From CAWIOX01 sp963837775 (lineage in GTDB: Bacteria > Pseudomonadota > Gammaproteobacteria > Burkholderiales > Burkholderiaceae_D): a DNA stretch of 64,000 bases. Shown piece by piece: positions 16,086 through 24,464 of the stretch. The stretch lies in the NCBI GenBank assembly GCA_963837775.1, contig CAWIOX010000010.1, forward strand, positions 28,803 to 92,802, read 5' to 3'. Numbering within the stretch: position 1 is the stretch's first letter; every line of letters starts with the position of its first letter. The notes beneath the pieces were generated by a model, which did no database searches, had not been told where the DNA came from, and saw only the letters and a program-made list of their open reading frames with translations. Position numbers and translations under genes: made by a program.

Positions 16086-17012
16086 TCAGTAGCCACGCGC
16101 CCTGTCGACCAGCCCGACCATCGGCAATCCCTCCCGGTGCCGGCGCAGGTTGTCGATCACCGCATCGACCGCGGTTTCCGGCTGCGTCATGCTGGCGATA
16201 TGCGGCGTCAACACCACCTTGGGATGCGTCCAGAACGGATGCTCCTGCGGCAGCGGTTCCGGTTCGCAGACGTCCAGCATCGCGCAGGAAAGCTGTCCTT
16301 CATCGAGCGCCGTCAGCAAATCTTCCTGAACCAGGTGCCCTCCTCGCCCCACGTTGATCACGGTGGCGCCGCGCGGCAATCTGTCGAACAGCGGCTTGGA
16401 GAGAATGCCGCGGGTGCTGTCGGTCAACGGCAGCAGGCAGATCAGGATGTCGGTGCGCGCCAGGAATTCCTGCAATCCGTCGATGCCGGCATAACATTCG
16501 ACACCCTCGATCTGCTGCGGCGATCGGCTCCAGCCCGCGCAGGAAAAGCCGAAACCATGCAGGCTTTCCAGCACCGCGCGTCCCAGCACGCCGAGACCCA
16601 GCACGCCGACACGTCGCGACGACGCAGGACGCACACGATGCGTCTTCCAGCTTTTTTCGCGCTGCTGGTCGAGATAGGTGCGCCAGTCACGATGAATGGA
16701 AAGTACGGCAAGCGTCACGTACTCGACCATGCCATTGACGATACCGGACTCGACCATGCGCACCACCGGCAGCGTTTCAGGAATCACAGAATAATCGAAG
16801 TGATCGGTGCCGGCACCGGTCGAGAACAGGACCTCGAGATTCGGAAACCGGGTGGCCAGGTCTTCGGGCGGCTGCCACGCGGCCAGGTAGCGCACTTCGC
16901 TCGGATCTCCGATATCGGGCCAGATGCGGAAGGGCATCTCGGGCATTTTTCGAGCAAACAGCTCCGCCCATTCGGCACCGCGTATCGGATCGGATTTATA
17001 AAGGAAGGCCAT
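16086..17012 (-). CDS. D-2-hydroxyacid dehydrogenase (GhrA-like glyoxylate/hydroxypyruvate reductase)
   Basis: This NAD(P)-dependent oxidoreductase of about 308 residues has the Rossmann motif VGVLGLGVLGRAVLESLHGFG, the catalytic arginine in INVGRGGHLVQ, the glutamate in LDVCEPEPLPQEHP and the histidine in VLTPHIASMT. It reduces 2-oxoacids such as glyoxylate or hydroxypyruvate. The ATG at 17012 has GGAG seven bases upstream; the GTG at 17024 is the alternative. It is the last gene of the long minus-strand operon, separated from the bicupin by a terminator-like hairpin, so it may be partly uncoupled. Confidence 0.9.
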   Translation of the reverse strand: MAFLYKSDPIRGAEWAELFARKMPEMPFRIWPDIGDPSEVRYLAAWQPPEDLATRFPNLEVLFSTGAGTDHFDYSVIPETLPVVRMVESGIVNGMVEYVTLAVLSIHRDWRTYLDQQREKSWKTHRVRPASSRRVGVLGLGVLGRAVLESLHGFGFSCAGWSRSPQQIEGVECYAGIDGLQEFLARTDILICLLPLTDSTRGILSKPLFDRLPRGATVINVGRGGHLVQEDLLTALDEGQLSCAMLDVCEPEPLPQEHPFWTHPKVVLTPHIASMTQPETAVDAVIDNLRRHREGLPMVGLVDRARGY

Positions 17013-17042
17013 GCAAGACTCCACTTCGTAGAGCGGTGATAT

Positions 17043-17070
17043 AAAAACCCGCAGGCATTTCTACCTGCGG
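17043..17070 (-). terminator. Rho-independent terminator after the bicupin gene
   Basis: On the minus strand CCGCAGG (17064-17070) pairs with CCTGCGG (17049-17055) over an 8-base loop and is followed by GTTTTTA. It lies between the bicupin stop (17134) and the hydroxyacid dehydrogenase start. Confidence 0.8.
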
Positions 17071-17133
17071 AAAAACCCCCTTTTGAAGGGCTTGGAGACA
17101 ACCGGATAAAACGTTCAAAGCTTTGGATGGAAA

Positions 17134-17886
17134 CTACGCCGGGCGATAGATCGCATACACCTTCGCCACCTGCTCGCGGCTCTCCCAGCTGCACTGGGCA
17201 TTCTGTTCGACGATGAAGATGTCGCCTTTCGAGAAGGTGCCGCTGCGGCCTGTTTCATCCACGAAGGTGACGCTGCCTTCGACCAGATACATGAGTTCGT
17301 AGATGCGGTAGGACATCGCACGGCGATGATAAGGTGTCGAGTCCCAGGTACCGCACATGAATTCGCCGTCGGCCGAACGATGGTCGGTGTAATTGCGGCA
17401 AACCGGCGCCGGCGTGAGCAGCAGCTCGGCCAGCGGCCCGCCCGACGGTCCCATCTCCGGGTTCTCTTTGATCGGCACGATCGCGCGATCGCCCGGCTCG
17501 CTGCCGCCGTAGCGCATGAAGATGACCGATACCGGCCCTTGCGCCGACCAGGAGAATGCGGCACCGTGCTGGATCACTGCGCTGTTGTCCGGCCCCAGCA
17601 CCAGCGTGCGGTCCTGCTGCGTCAGGGTCAGTGTTCCTTCGCAGACGATGATGAATTCATCCACCGGATGGGACTGCACCGCCCCGCTGCCGGTTTCCAG
17701 TGCGATGGCACCCGCCGTGACGGGTCCGGGCGGAAAGTCCAGCAGGCGGCGGCTGGACAGGAAGCGGTCTTCCCCCGCCGAAGCGGTCAACGGGATGCCC
17801 TGGCTCTTGTCCTGCACAAACTGGCGCAGATCGATGAAGGTGCGCGCAGTGGACTGCACCGCTGCTGCTTGCTGCAAATTCGACAT
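17134..17886 (-). CDS. bicupin protein, (S)-ureidoglycine aminohydrolase-like
   Basis: This 250-residue protein has two cupin_3 barrels. The first has VQSHPVDEFIIVCEGTLTL, the second YRIYELMYLVEGSVTFVDE and GTFSKGDIFIVEQNAQCSWE. Related proteins are ureidoglycine aminohydrolase and amine- or amino-acid-linked cupins. The first domain keeps a His-Glu pair (HPVDE) where family members bind metal, but the second lacks the equivalent His. The start at 17886 follows AGAGGAACAAACC. The position after the dehydrogenase subunits suggests action on their product. The true substrate is unknown. Confidence 0.8.
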   Translation of the reverse strand: MSNLQQAAAVQSTARTFIDLRQFVQDKSQGIPLTASAGEDRFLSSRRLLDFPPGPVTAGAIALETGSGAVQSHPVDEFIIVCEGTLTLTQQDRTLVLGPDNSAVIQHGAAFSWSAQGPVSVIFMRYGGSEPGDRAIVPIKENPEMGPSGGPLAELLLTPAPVCRNYTDHRSADGEFMCGTWDSTPYHRRAMSYRIYELMYLVEGSVTFVDETGRSGTFSKGDIFIVEQNAQCSWESREQVAKVYAIYRPA

Positions 17887-17925
17887 GGTTTGTTCCTCTT
17901 TATTCGATGATGATGTAAATAGGCC

Positions 17926-19071
17926 CTACGCTGCGTTTACGGCCAGCTTGGAAAATCGCCCGATGTGGTACTGCTCGATCGGCGTGGTCGTGGCGCCGGT
18001 ATGGATCAGTTCCGCCATCACGTCGCCTACGCCCGGGCCCAACTGGAAACCGTGTCCGGAGAAGCCGAATGCGTAGTACAAGCCGGGAACGCGCGCGCTC
18101 GGCCCCATGACCGGCCGCTCATCCTGCATGTAGCCCTCGATCCCGCTCCAGACGCGGATGATGCTCAGGCGATTGAATGCCGGGATCACGCGCGGCAGCT
18201 GCGCCAGCGTCATCAGCGTTCTGCACGGGTTCACGTGGGCGCGCCGCATTTCCAGGTCCACCGGTTCATGGCCGCCGCCGCCGATGACGATGTTGCCGCG
18301 CTTGACCTGGCGGAAGTAGACGACCTCCTCCTTGATGGTTGTCGGCACGCCGATCGCCGGCCCAATCGCATAGGGCACCGGCTCGGTGACGCACATCTGC
18401 GGGCCTTTCGCCTGCATCGGCACCGGCTCGCCGAATTTGGCGCTGATGCGGTCGGCCCACGCACCGGCGCTGACCTGCACCGCTGGTGCGCGGAAGACCC
18501 GGCCATCGGCGGCCGTGACGCGGAAGTCCACGCCATCCTTCTCGATGTCCACGATCTCGGTGTTTTCGAACACCTGCGCGCCTTCGCGCACGGCGGCACG
18601 CCCGAACGCGGGCGCCGCCAGGCGCGGATTGGCATGGCCGTCGCTCGGTAAGTACGACGCCATGAGGATGTTGGGGCCAAGGTAGGGAAACATCTCGCGC
18701 ATCCTGCGGCCAGTGATGAGTTCCAGCTCCAGGCCGTGGGGTTTGGCGTCGCGCGCATAGTTCTCCATCCGCTCCACATGCTCCTGGCGATAGCCGGCTC
18801 GCATATTCCCGCTGACCAGGAATTCGACGTCCTCACCGATCAATTCCTTGAGCTTGCCCCAGATTGCGTGCGAACGCTGCGACAACGGCAGCTGCTCGAA
18901 ATGACGCCCCTGCCGGCGCACGTTGCCGAAGTTGACGCCGCTGGCCTGCTGGCCGATCAGGCCGCGCTCGAGCAGGATCACCGACACCCCGCGCTTGCGT
19001 AAAAAGAAGGCCGTGGCGACGCCCATGAAGCCGCCGCCGACGATGATGACATCTGCTTTATTCGCGTTCAT
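17926..19071 (-). CDS. FAD-dependent amino-acid/opine dehydrogenase, catalytic (beta) subunit
   Basis: This 381-residue DAO-fold oxidoreductase starts MNANKADVIIVGGGFMGVAT, with the FAD Rossmann motif at residues 11-16. ATGA overlaps the stop of the alpha subunit gene, so MNANK is the start. Later features are DGHANPRLAAPAFG, VQVSAGAWADRI and FGFSGHGFQLGPGVG. Such subunits (HcnC, OoxB, D-hydroxyproline dehydrogenase beta) oxidise a C-N bond and pass electrons to an alpha subunit and a [2Fe-2S] protein, both encoded just upstream. A truncated duplicate lies at 966-2027. Confidence 0.9.
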   Translation of the reverse strand: MNANKADVIIVGGGFMGVATAFFLRKRGVSVILLERGLIGQQASGVNFGNVRRQGRHFEQLPLSQRSHAIWGKLKELIGEDVEFLVSGNMRAGYRQEHVERMENYARDAKPHGLELELITGRRMREMFPYLGPNILMASYLPSDGHANPRLAAPAFGRAAVREGAQVFENTEIVDIEKDGVDFRVTAADGRVFRAPAVQVSAGAWADRISAKFGEPVPMQAKGPQMCVTEPVPYAIGPAIGVPTTIKEEVVYFRQVKRGNIVIGGGGHEPVDLEMRRAHVNPCRTLMTLAQLPRVIPAFNRLSIIRVWSGIEGYMQDERPVMGPSARVPGLYYAFGFSGHGFQLGPGVGDVMAELIHTGATTTPIEQYHIGRFSKLAVNAA

Positions 19072-20444
19072 TCCGTCTCCTCCCGCACCGCAATCGACAG
19101 CGGCTTGACCGGTGCCTGGCCGCGCAGCCGCCCTACCTGTTCCACAGGCACGCCGGCGGCGTGCGCGATGACCTCCGCACCCGCGTGTCCGCAATACCGT
19201 CCCTGGCAGCGCCCCATGCCGACCCGGCTGAAGGCCTTGGCCCGGTTCGCTTCCTGCGCACCCATGTCGCAGACCACGCGGCGCAGCTCGCCGGCGGTGA
19301 TCGCCTCACAGCGGCAGACGATGGCCTCGTCCGGCAATTGCGCGGCCTGCTGCGCCGGCCACGGGAAGGCCTGTGCCAGTCCCTGGCGGAAACGCTCCAT
19401 GCTGGCCTGCTCGGCGCGCAGTTTTTGCAATTCGTCTTCCGATACCTTGAGCTTGAAATCCTTCAGCACGGCCATGGCTGCCAGGCGGCCGCCGATCTCG
19501 GCGGCATCCGCGCCCAGCACGCGCATGCCGTCGCCGGCCAGATAGACACCCGGCACCGTCGTGCGGCCGTCTTCCCCGACCTCGGGCAGCCACTGACGCG
19601 TCTCCTGGTCGAAGCGGAACGCGCAGCGTGCCAGGTCGGCGAGTTGCGTCTCGGGACGCAGGTGGTAACCCATCGCGACCGCGTCGCAGTCGAAGCTGCG
19701 CACATTGCCGCGGCCGTCGCGCACCACCACGGCATGCACGCCGTTCTCCGCGGAACCGGTGATCTCAACCGGCGTGACCCCGGTCAGCACCGGTACGCCG
19801 GCGCGCTTGATGCCGGCCACCAGGCGCAGACCATCGAGCAGTACCGCCGACCGCGCCAGCAGTTTCGGCAGCGCGGCGATACGCCGCATCAAGGGCGAGG
19901 TATCGAGCACGGCGACGACGGTGGCGCCCGCCTTGATGTATTGCGAAGCAACCAGGTACAGCAGCGGCCCCGTGCCGAGGAACACGACCTGTCGGCCGAT
20001 CGCGCAGGCCTGCGCCTTCAAGGCGATCTGCGACGCGCCCAGGCTGTAGGTGCCGGCATATTGCCAACCCTTGACCGGCATCAGGCGGTCGGTCGCGCCG
20101 GAACAGATCACCAGCGCATCGTAGGGCAAGGCCGACGCGCGCTCGTTCTTGACGACATGCAGCTTTTTGTCGAAGATGTTCCAGGCCAGCGTCTCGGGCC
20201 AGTAATCGATCTTGTCACGCAACGCGTCGAAGCTCTCGTGCAGCGCCTGCGCCGAGCCGGCCACGGTGCCATACAGCTTGGCATAGGGGCGCGTGAAGTT
20301 GTCCGGCTGGCGGCGGTAGATCTGGCCGCCATCGCGGCGGTTCTCGTCGACCACGGTCGGGCGCAGGCCGGCGGCGACCAGGGTTTCCGCGCAGCGCACG
20401 CCGGACGGACCGGCGCCGACGATGATTACGCGAGGTTGGGCCAT
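19068..20444 (-). CDS. FAD/NAD-dependent dehydrogenase alpha subunit (HcnB/OoxA-like) with [2Fe-2S] tail
   Basis: This 458-residue flavoprotein starts MAQPRVIIVGAGPSGVRCAE (first nucleotide motif). A second motif is in VVFLGTGPLLYLVAS, and VYLAGDGMRVLGADAAEIGG precedes the C-terminal BFD-like domain. There CRC near residue 400 and MGRCQGRYCGH about 35 residues later supply four cysteines for a [2Fe-2S] cluster. It is the electron-transfer partner in hcnABC, octopine/nopaline oxidase and hydroxyproline dehydrogenase complexes. The gene overlaps its upstream partner by 19 bases and its downstream partner by 4. Confidence 0.9.
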   Translation of the reverse strand: MAQPRVIIVGAGPSGVRCAETLVAAGLRPTVVDENRRDGGQIYRRQPDNFTRPYAKLYGTVAGSAQALHESFDALRDKIDYWPETLAWNIFDKKLHVVKNERASALPYDALVICSGATDRLMPVKGWQYAGTYSLGASQIALKAQACAIGRQVVFLGTGPLLYLVASQYIKAGATVVAVLDTSPLMRRIAALPKLLARSAVLLDGLRLVAGIKRAGVPVLTGVTPVEITGSAENGVHAVVVRDGRGNVRSFDCDAVAMGYHLRPETQLADLARCAFRFDQETRQWLPEVGEDGRTTVPGVYLAGDGMRVLGADAAEIGGRLAAMAVLKDFKLKVSEDELQKLRAEQASMERFRQGLAQAFPWPAQQAAQLPDEAIVCRCEAITAGELRRVVCDMGAQEANRAKAFSRVGMGRCQGRYCGHAGAEVIAHAAGVPVEQVGRLRGQAPVKPLSIAVREETE

Positions 20445-20734
20445 GTCGCCTCCGGTTGTGTTGTGACGATATGCATTCCTTCCCCTACTACGGTGGTGCA
20501 AGCTCGCAGCCGTTCGCCATCGGCGGTCCAGACCCAGCAATCCTGGCAGGCGCCCATCAGGCAGAAGCCGGCGCGCTTCCCGTCGCCGAATTCGGATTCG
20601 CGCAGGTGCCGCACGTTGTTCAGCAGGGCGACCATCAACGTGTCGCCGGCCAGCGCTTGCACCGTTTGCCCGTCGATGATGATGCGCACGCGCGCGCGGG
20701 CAGTTTCCGCCAAACGTACAAATCGCTGACTCAT
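20426..20734 (-). CDS. small [2Fe-2S] subunit (HcnA/OoxX-like gamma)
   Basis: This 102-residue ferredoxin-like protein starts MSQRFVRLAETARARVRIII, continues with DGQTVQALAGDTLMVALL, and has the cluster motif GFCLMGACQDC with a fourth cysteine in ERLRACTT, the Fer2_4 pattern. It is the gamma subunit of three-part amino-acid/opine dehydrogenases. The start at 20734 overlaps the transporter stop by 4 bases; the longer frame shadows the transporter gene. Transport and oxidation are therefore translated as one coupled unit. Confidence 0.9.
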   Translation of the reverse strand: MSQRFVRLAETARARVRIIIDGQTVQALAGDTLMVALLNNVRHLRESEFGDGKRAGFCLMGACQDCWVWTADGERLRACTTVVGEGMHIVTTQPEATWPNLA

Positions 20735-22578
20735 GCCACGCCTCCTTCTACCAGGCGCAGCGGCGTCTGCATGTCGCGCAATGCCGCCTCTGAATGATGG
20801 CAAAGGATGCTGCCGCCGTTGTCGAGCATCTGGCGCGGCGGCGGCAGCTTGTTGCACACGCCATCCACGCGCGACGGGCAGCGATCGAGGAAGGAACAGA
20901 TGCCGCGCATCTCACCGGACGACGTCAGCGCCGGCAACCCGGCCGGGTTGCGTTCGCCCACTTCTTCCAGCCAGCCGCGGCGCAAGGCCGGCACCGACGA
21001 GATCAACAAGTGCGAATACGGATGGTAAGGCGGCAGCGCCAATGCCTCGCGCTTGCGTGCTTCCACCTTGTGGCCTGAATACATCACCACGATATCGTCG
21101 CAGATGGCGCGCACCGTGTTGATGTCATGGCTGATGAACATGTAGGACACGTTCAGTTCCTTGCGCAGCTCGGCCATCAGTTCCAGGATGGCGGCGCCAA
21201 CCACGGTATCGAGCGCGGACGTGACTTCGTCGCACAGGATCAGGTCGGGTTGGGCAGCCAGTGCACGCGCCAGGTTGATGCGCTGCTTCTGGCCGCCGGA
21301 CAGCTCGCCCGGCAAGCGGTCGGCGACCGTTGCCGGCAGGCGCACCAGATCGAGCAGCTGTAATACCCGCTTGTGGCGCGCCTCGCCCTTCATGCCGTGA
21401 TAGAACTCGAGCGGACGGCCGAGGATGCGTTCAATCGAATGCATGGGATTGAGCGCGGTATCGGCATTCTGGAACACGAACTGGATACGGCGGAATTGTT
21501 CGCGCGTGCGTCCTTCCAGCGTGGGCGCCAGCCGCTTGCCGTCCAGCAGGATCTCGCCTTCCGACGGCGCGACCATGCCGGCAATCGCGCGCGCCAGCGT
21601 GGTCTTGCCGGAGCCGGATTCGCCGATCACGCCGACGGTGGCGCCGCGCGGGATGACAAGATTGATGTCGTCCAGCACGATTTTGGCCGGCGTCCCGCGC
21701 TTGGCCGTGCCGTAGGAGGCGTAGAGGCCGCGCACTTCCAGCAGCGGATGCTCCTGCGTCGCCCTGACCTTGACGCTTGCTTCATTGCGCTGCTTCGGCG
21801 CGATCGCAGCCAGCAGGCTCTTCGTGTAGGGATGGGCAGGCGCAGACAGTATCTGCGTGGTCGAGCCGATTTCACGAATTTCGCCGTCGCGCAGCACCAC
21901 GATGCGGTCGGCCATTTGCGCGACGACAGCCAGGTCGTGCGAGACATAGACCGCGGTACTGCCGCGTTCCTGCACCACCTTCTTGAAGGCGCGCAAGACC
22001 TCGATCTGTGTCGTCACGTCCAGCGCCGTGGTCGGCTCGTCCATGATCACCAGTTCCGGGTCAGTGAGCATGGCCATCGCCGCCATCAGTCGCTGCAACT
22101 GGCCACCCGACACCTGGTGCGGGTAGCGCATGCCGATCTTCTCCGGCTCCGGCAGGGCCAGCGCACGGAACAGCTCGACCGCCTTGGCTTCGGCGACTTC
22201 ACGCGACATCACCTTGTGGATCATCGCGCTCTCGATCACCTGGTCCATCAGACGCATGGATGGGTTGAAGGAGGCGGCGGCGCTTTGCGCAATGTAGGCG
22301 ACCGTGCGGCCGCGCAACCTGGACAGCTGGCTTTCGTTCATCGACAGCAGTTCGTGGCCGGCGACGGTCACCGTGCCGCCGGCGAGGCGGCAGCCGGCGC
22401 GCGCATAGCCCATCAGCGCCAGTGCGATGGTCGTCTTGCCTGAGCCGGACTCGCCGATCAGCGCGAGCACCTCACCTTTTTGAATCGAAAAATCGGCGCC
22501 ATGGACGATGGGCACATCCTCATCCATGTCATTGCGGGCCGTGACCCGCAGGCCGGATACCTTGACGATGTCGTTCAT
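20731..22578 (-). CDS. fused dipeptide-type ABC ATPase (DppD-DppF)
   Basis: This 615-residue protein has two complete ABC domains. Domain 1 has Walker A GESGSGKTTIAL at about residues 40-50, signature SGGQLQRLMAAMAM and Walker B LVIMDEPTTALD. Domain 2 has Walker A GESGSGKTTLAR at about 316-326, signature LSGGQKQRINLARAL and LILCDEVTSALD. Domain 1 has a shortened LSGGQ (VSGGQ), normal for DppD. The C-terminal oligopeptide-transporter extension holds four cysteines (CSFLDRCPSRVDGVC and CHHSE), as in DppD/F. The start MNDIVKVSGL at 22578 is one base after the permease stop. Confidence 0.92.
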   Translation of the reverse strand: MNDIVKVSGLRVTARNDMDEDVPIVHGADFSIQKGEVLALIGESGSGKTTIALALMGYARAGCRLAGGTVTVAGHELLSMNESQLSRLRGRTVAYIAQSAAASFNPSMRLMDQVIESAMIHKVMSREVAEAKAVELFRALALPEPEKIGMRYPHQVSGGQLQRLMAAMAMLTDPELVIMDEPTTALDVTTQIEVLRAFKKVVQERGSTAVYVSHDLAVVAQMADRIVVLRDGEIREIGSTTQILSAPAHPYTKSLLAAIAPKQRNEASVKVRATQEHPLLEVRGLYASYGTAKRGTPAKIVLDDINLVIPRGATVGVIGESGSGKTTLARAIAGMVAPSEGEILLDGKRLAPTLEGRTREQFRRIQFVFQNADTALNPMHSIERILGRPLEFYHGMKGEARHKRVLQLLDLVRLPATVADRLPGELSGGQKQRINLARALAAQPDLILCDEVTSALDTVVGAAILELMAELRKELNVSYMFISHDINTVRAICDDIVVMYSGHKVEARKREALALPPYHPYSHLLISSVPALRRGWLEEVGERNPAGLPALTSSGEMRGICSFLDRCPSRVDGVCNKLPPPRQMLDNGGSILCHHSEAALRDMQTPLRLVEGGVA

Positions 22579-22579
22579 A

Positions 22580-23458
22580 TTAACCCTCACTTCCACGGCG
22601 CTTGCGGCCGGCAAAACTGTCGATAGCCATGTTGATTCCGATGGTCAGGGTCGCGATGGCGATGGCCGGCGTGATCACCGCAGGCGCGCCCTGGGAGAGG
22701 CCGATGATGTTCTCGCGCACCAGCGATCCCCAGTCGGCCTGCGGCGGCTGTATGCCGAGCCCGAGGAAACTCAAGCCACTCAGCAGCAGCACGATGAACA
22801 GGAAGCGCAGGCCGAAGTCGGCCAGCACCGGACGGAACATGTTCGGCAGCATCTCAAAAATGGTGATGTAGAACAGGCCTTCGCCGCGCGCCCGGGCCGC
22901 CTGCACATAGTCCATGGCTTGCACATTCACAGCCAGGGCGCGCGCGATGCGGAAGGCGCCGGGCATGTAGCCCACACCGGCAATCAGGATCAGCAGCGGA
23001 ACCGAGGAACCGAACGAGGCGACGATGATCAGCGCCAGCAGTTTGTGAGGAATGCTGAGCATGGTATCGACGACGCGGCTGACGATGGCGTCGAACCAGC
23101 CGCCGGCAGCTGCGGCGCACAGGGCCAGCGCGGTGCCGCCGGTGCTGGCCAGCAGCACCGCGGCCAGCGCCACGCCGATGGTGTACGGCGCGCCGTGCAG
23201 GATGCGACTCAGCATGTCGCGCCCGAGGTAGTCAGTGCCAAGCGGATACTTCGCGCTCATCGACGCGAACACATCGTCGCCGGTCACGCCGCCCACATCG
23301 TGCGACGCAATGCTCGGTCCGATCAGGGCCATCAGCAGCCAGAACGCGACGATCGCGATGCCGATCATGCCGGCTACCGGCAGACGGCGGCGCGGCTTGC
23401 GCCTTGCGGCGGGAGAAATAACAGGGGTGTTCACGGGGGTATTCATGGGGTTGTTCAT
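22580..23458 (-). CDS. dipeptide-type ABC permease (DppC)
   Basis: This is an inner-membrane subunit of about 292 residues. After a cytoplasmic start rich in Arg/Lys (ARRKPRRRLP) comes the first membrane helix (GMIGIAIVAFWLLMALIG), then HPLG-equivalent PLGTDYLGRDMLSRILHG, typical of DppC. The EAA-like coupling loop is DYVQAARARGEGLFYITIFE, and GLGIQPPQADWGSLVREN ends the domain. The ATG at 23458 overlaps the DppB stop by 4 bases. It forms the channel with DppB. Confidence 0.92.
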   Translation of the reverse strand: MNNPMNTPVNTPVISPAARRKPRRRLPVAGMIGIAIVAFWLLMALIGPSIASHDVGGVTGDDVFASMSAKYPLGTDYLGRDMLSRILHGAPYTIGVALAAVLLASTGGTALALCAAAAGGWFDAIVSRVVDTMLSIPHKLLALIIVASFGSSVPLLILIAGVGYMPGAFRIARALAVNVQAMDYVQAARARGEGLFYITIFEMLPNMFRPVLADFGLRFLFIVLLLSGLSFLGLGIQPPQADWGSLVRENIIGLSQGAPAVITPAIAIATLTIGINMAIDSFAGRKRRGSEG

Positions 23459-24408
23459 TTCCGCAGCCTCGGGTTGGAAAGAATGGCGCACACATCAGCC
23501 ATGGTCAGCAGCACCAGATAGCCGGCACAGAAGATCATCGCGCAGGCTTGCACCACCGGCATGTCGCGCATCGAGACGGAGTCGACCATCAGGCTGGCGA
23601 TCCCCGGATAGTTGAAGATCGATTCGACGATGATCACGCCGCCAATCAGGTAAGCCAGCGAGAGCGCCACCACGTTGACGATCGGGCCGATCGCGTTCGG
23701 CAGCGCATGGGTCAGCACCATCCGGATCGGCCGCACGCCCTTCAGGCGCGCCATCTCGATGTAGGACGAATTGAGCTGGTCGATCACCGCGGCGCGGGTC
23801 ATACGCGACATCTGCGCCACAATCACGCAGCACAGCGTCATCACCGGCATTGCATACACGCGCAGGAACTGGCCGAAGGTGGCGATGTCCTCGGTACGCG
23901 ACAGCGCGGACAGCCAGCGCAGCTTGACCGCGAAAATCAGCACCGCCACGGTGGCGATCAGGAATTCCGGCACCGACACCGTCCACACCGTCGCCACGCT
24001 GACTATGCGGTCGAACAGCGAGCCGCGGTACATCGCCGACAGGATGCCGATGGTCAGCGCAACCGGCACCGACACGGCGGTCGTCGCTGCCGCCAGCATC
24101 AGCGAGTTCGGCAAACGTCCGTCGATCAAGTCTGCCACCGGCAGGCCGTTGGCCAACGCAACGCCAGGGTTTCCAGTCAGCAGTCCGCCCAGCCAATGGA
24201 AATACCGGACATAGGCCGGCTGGTCCAGCCCGAACTTCGCCCGCAAGGCGGCAAGCAGTTCAGGCGTGGCCTCCTGGCCGAGCATCGCTTGCGCCGCATC
24301 GCCCGGCAGCAGGTTCGTGATCGTGAAGATCACGACCGAAACGGCCAGCAGTGTCAGCATGCCGACACCGAGCCGATTAATGACGAGTCGTACAGTGGTA
24401 CCATTCAT
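23455..24408 (-). CDS. dipeptide-type ABC permease (DppB)
   Basis: This 317-residue membrane protein starts MNGTTVRLVINRLGVGMLTL. It has the family motif LPGDAAQAMLGQEATPE, helices through the middle, and the EAA-loop SSYIEMARLKGVRPIRMVL followed by HALPNAIGPIV. The ending NPRLRK is typical (DPR-like). The broken binding-protein gene ends 57 bases upstream on the same strand. Together with DppC and the fused ATPase it makes a complete importer whose intact binding protein may be the one at 11714-13336. Confidence 0.92.
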   Translation of the reverse strand: MNGTTVRLVINRLGVGMLTLLAVSVVIFTITNLLPGDAAQAMLGQEATPELLAALRAKFGLDQPAYVRYFHWLGGLLTGNPGVALANGLPVADLIDGRLPNSLMLAAATTAVSVPVALTIGILSAMYRGSLFDRIVSVATVWTVSVPEFLIATVAVLIFAVKLRWLSALSRTEDIATFGQFLRVYAMPVMTLCCVIVAQMSRMTRAAVIDQLNSSYIEMARLKGVRPIRMVLTHALPNAIGPIVNVVALSLAYLIGGVIIVESIFNYPGIASLMVDSVSMRDMPVVQACAMIFCAGYLVLLTMADVCAILSNPRLRK

Positions 24409-24464
24409 GATTCATCTTTCATCATTGAAGCGGCCGATGCCGTGCCGACATCGGCCATCCGCCG

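Noticed and set aside
19161..20729. 522-codon plus-strand frame
   Set aside because: It is the antisense of the FAD alpha subunit and [2Fe-2S] genes, both with unmistakable motifs on the minus strand.
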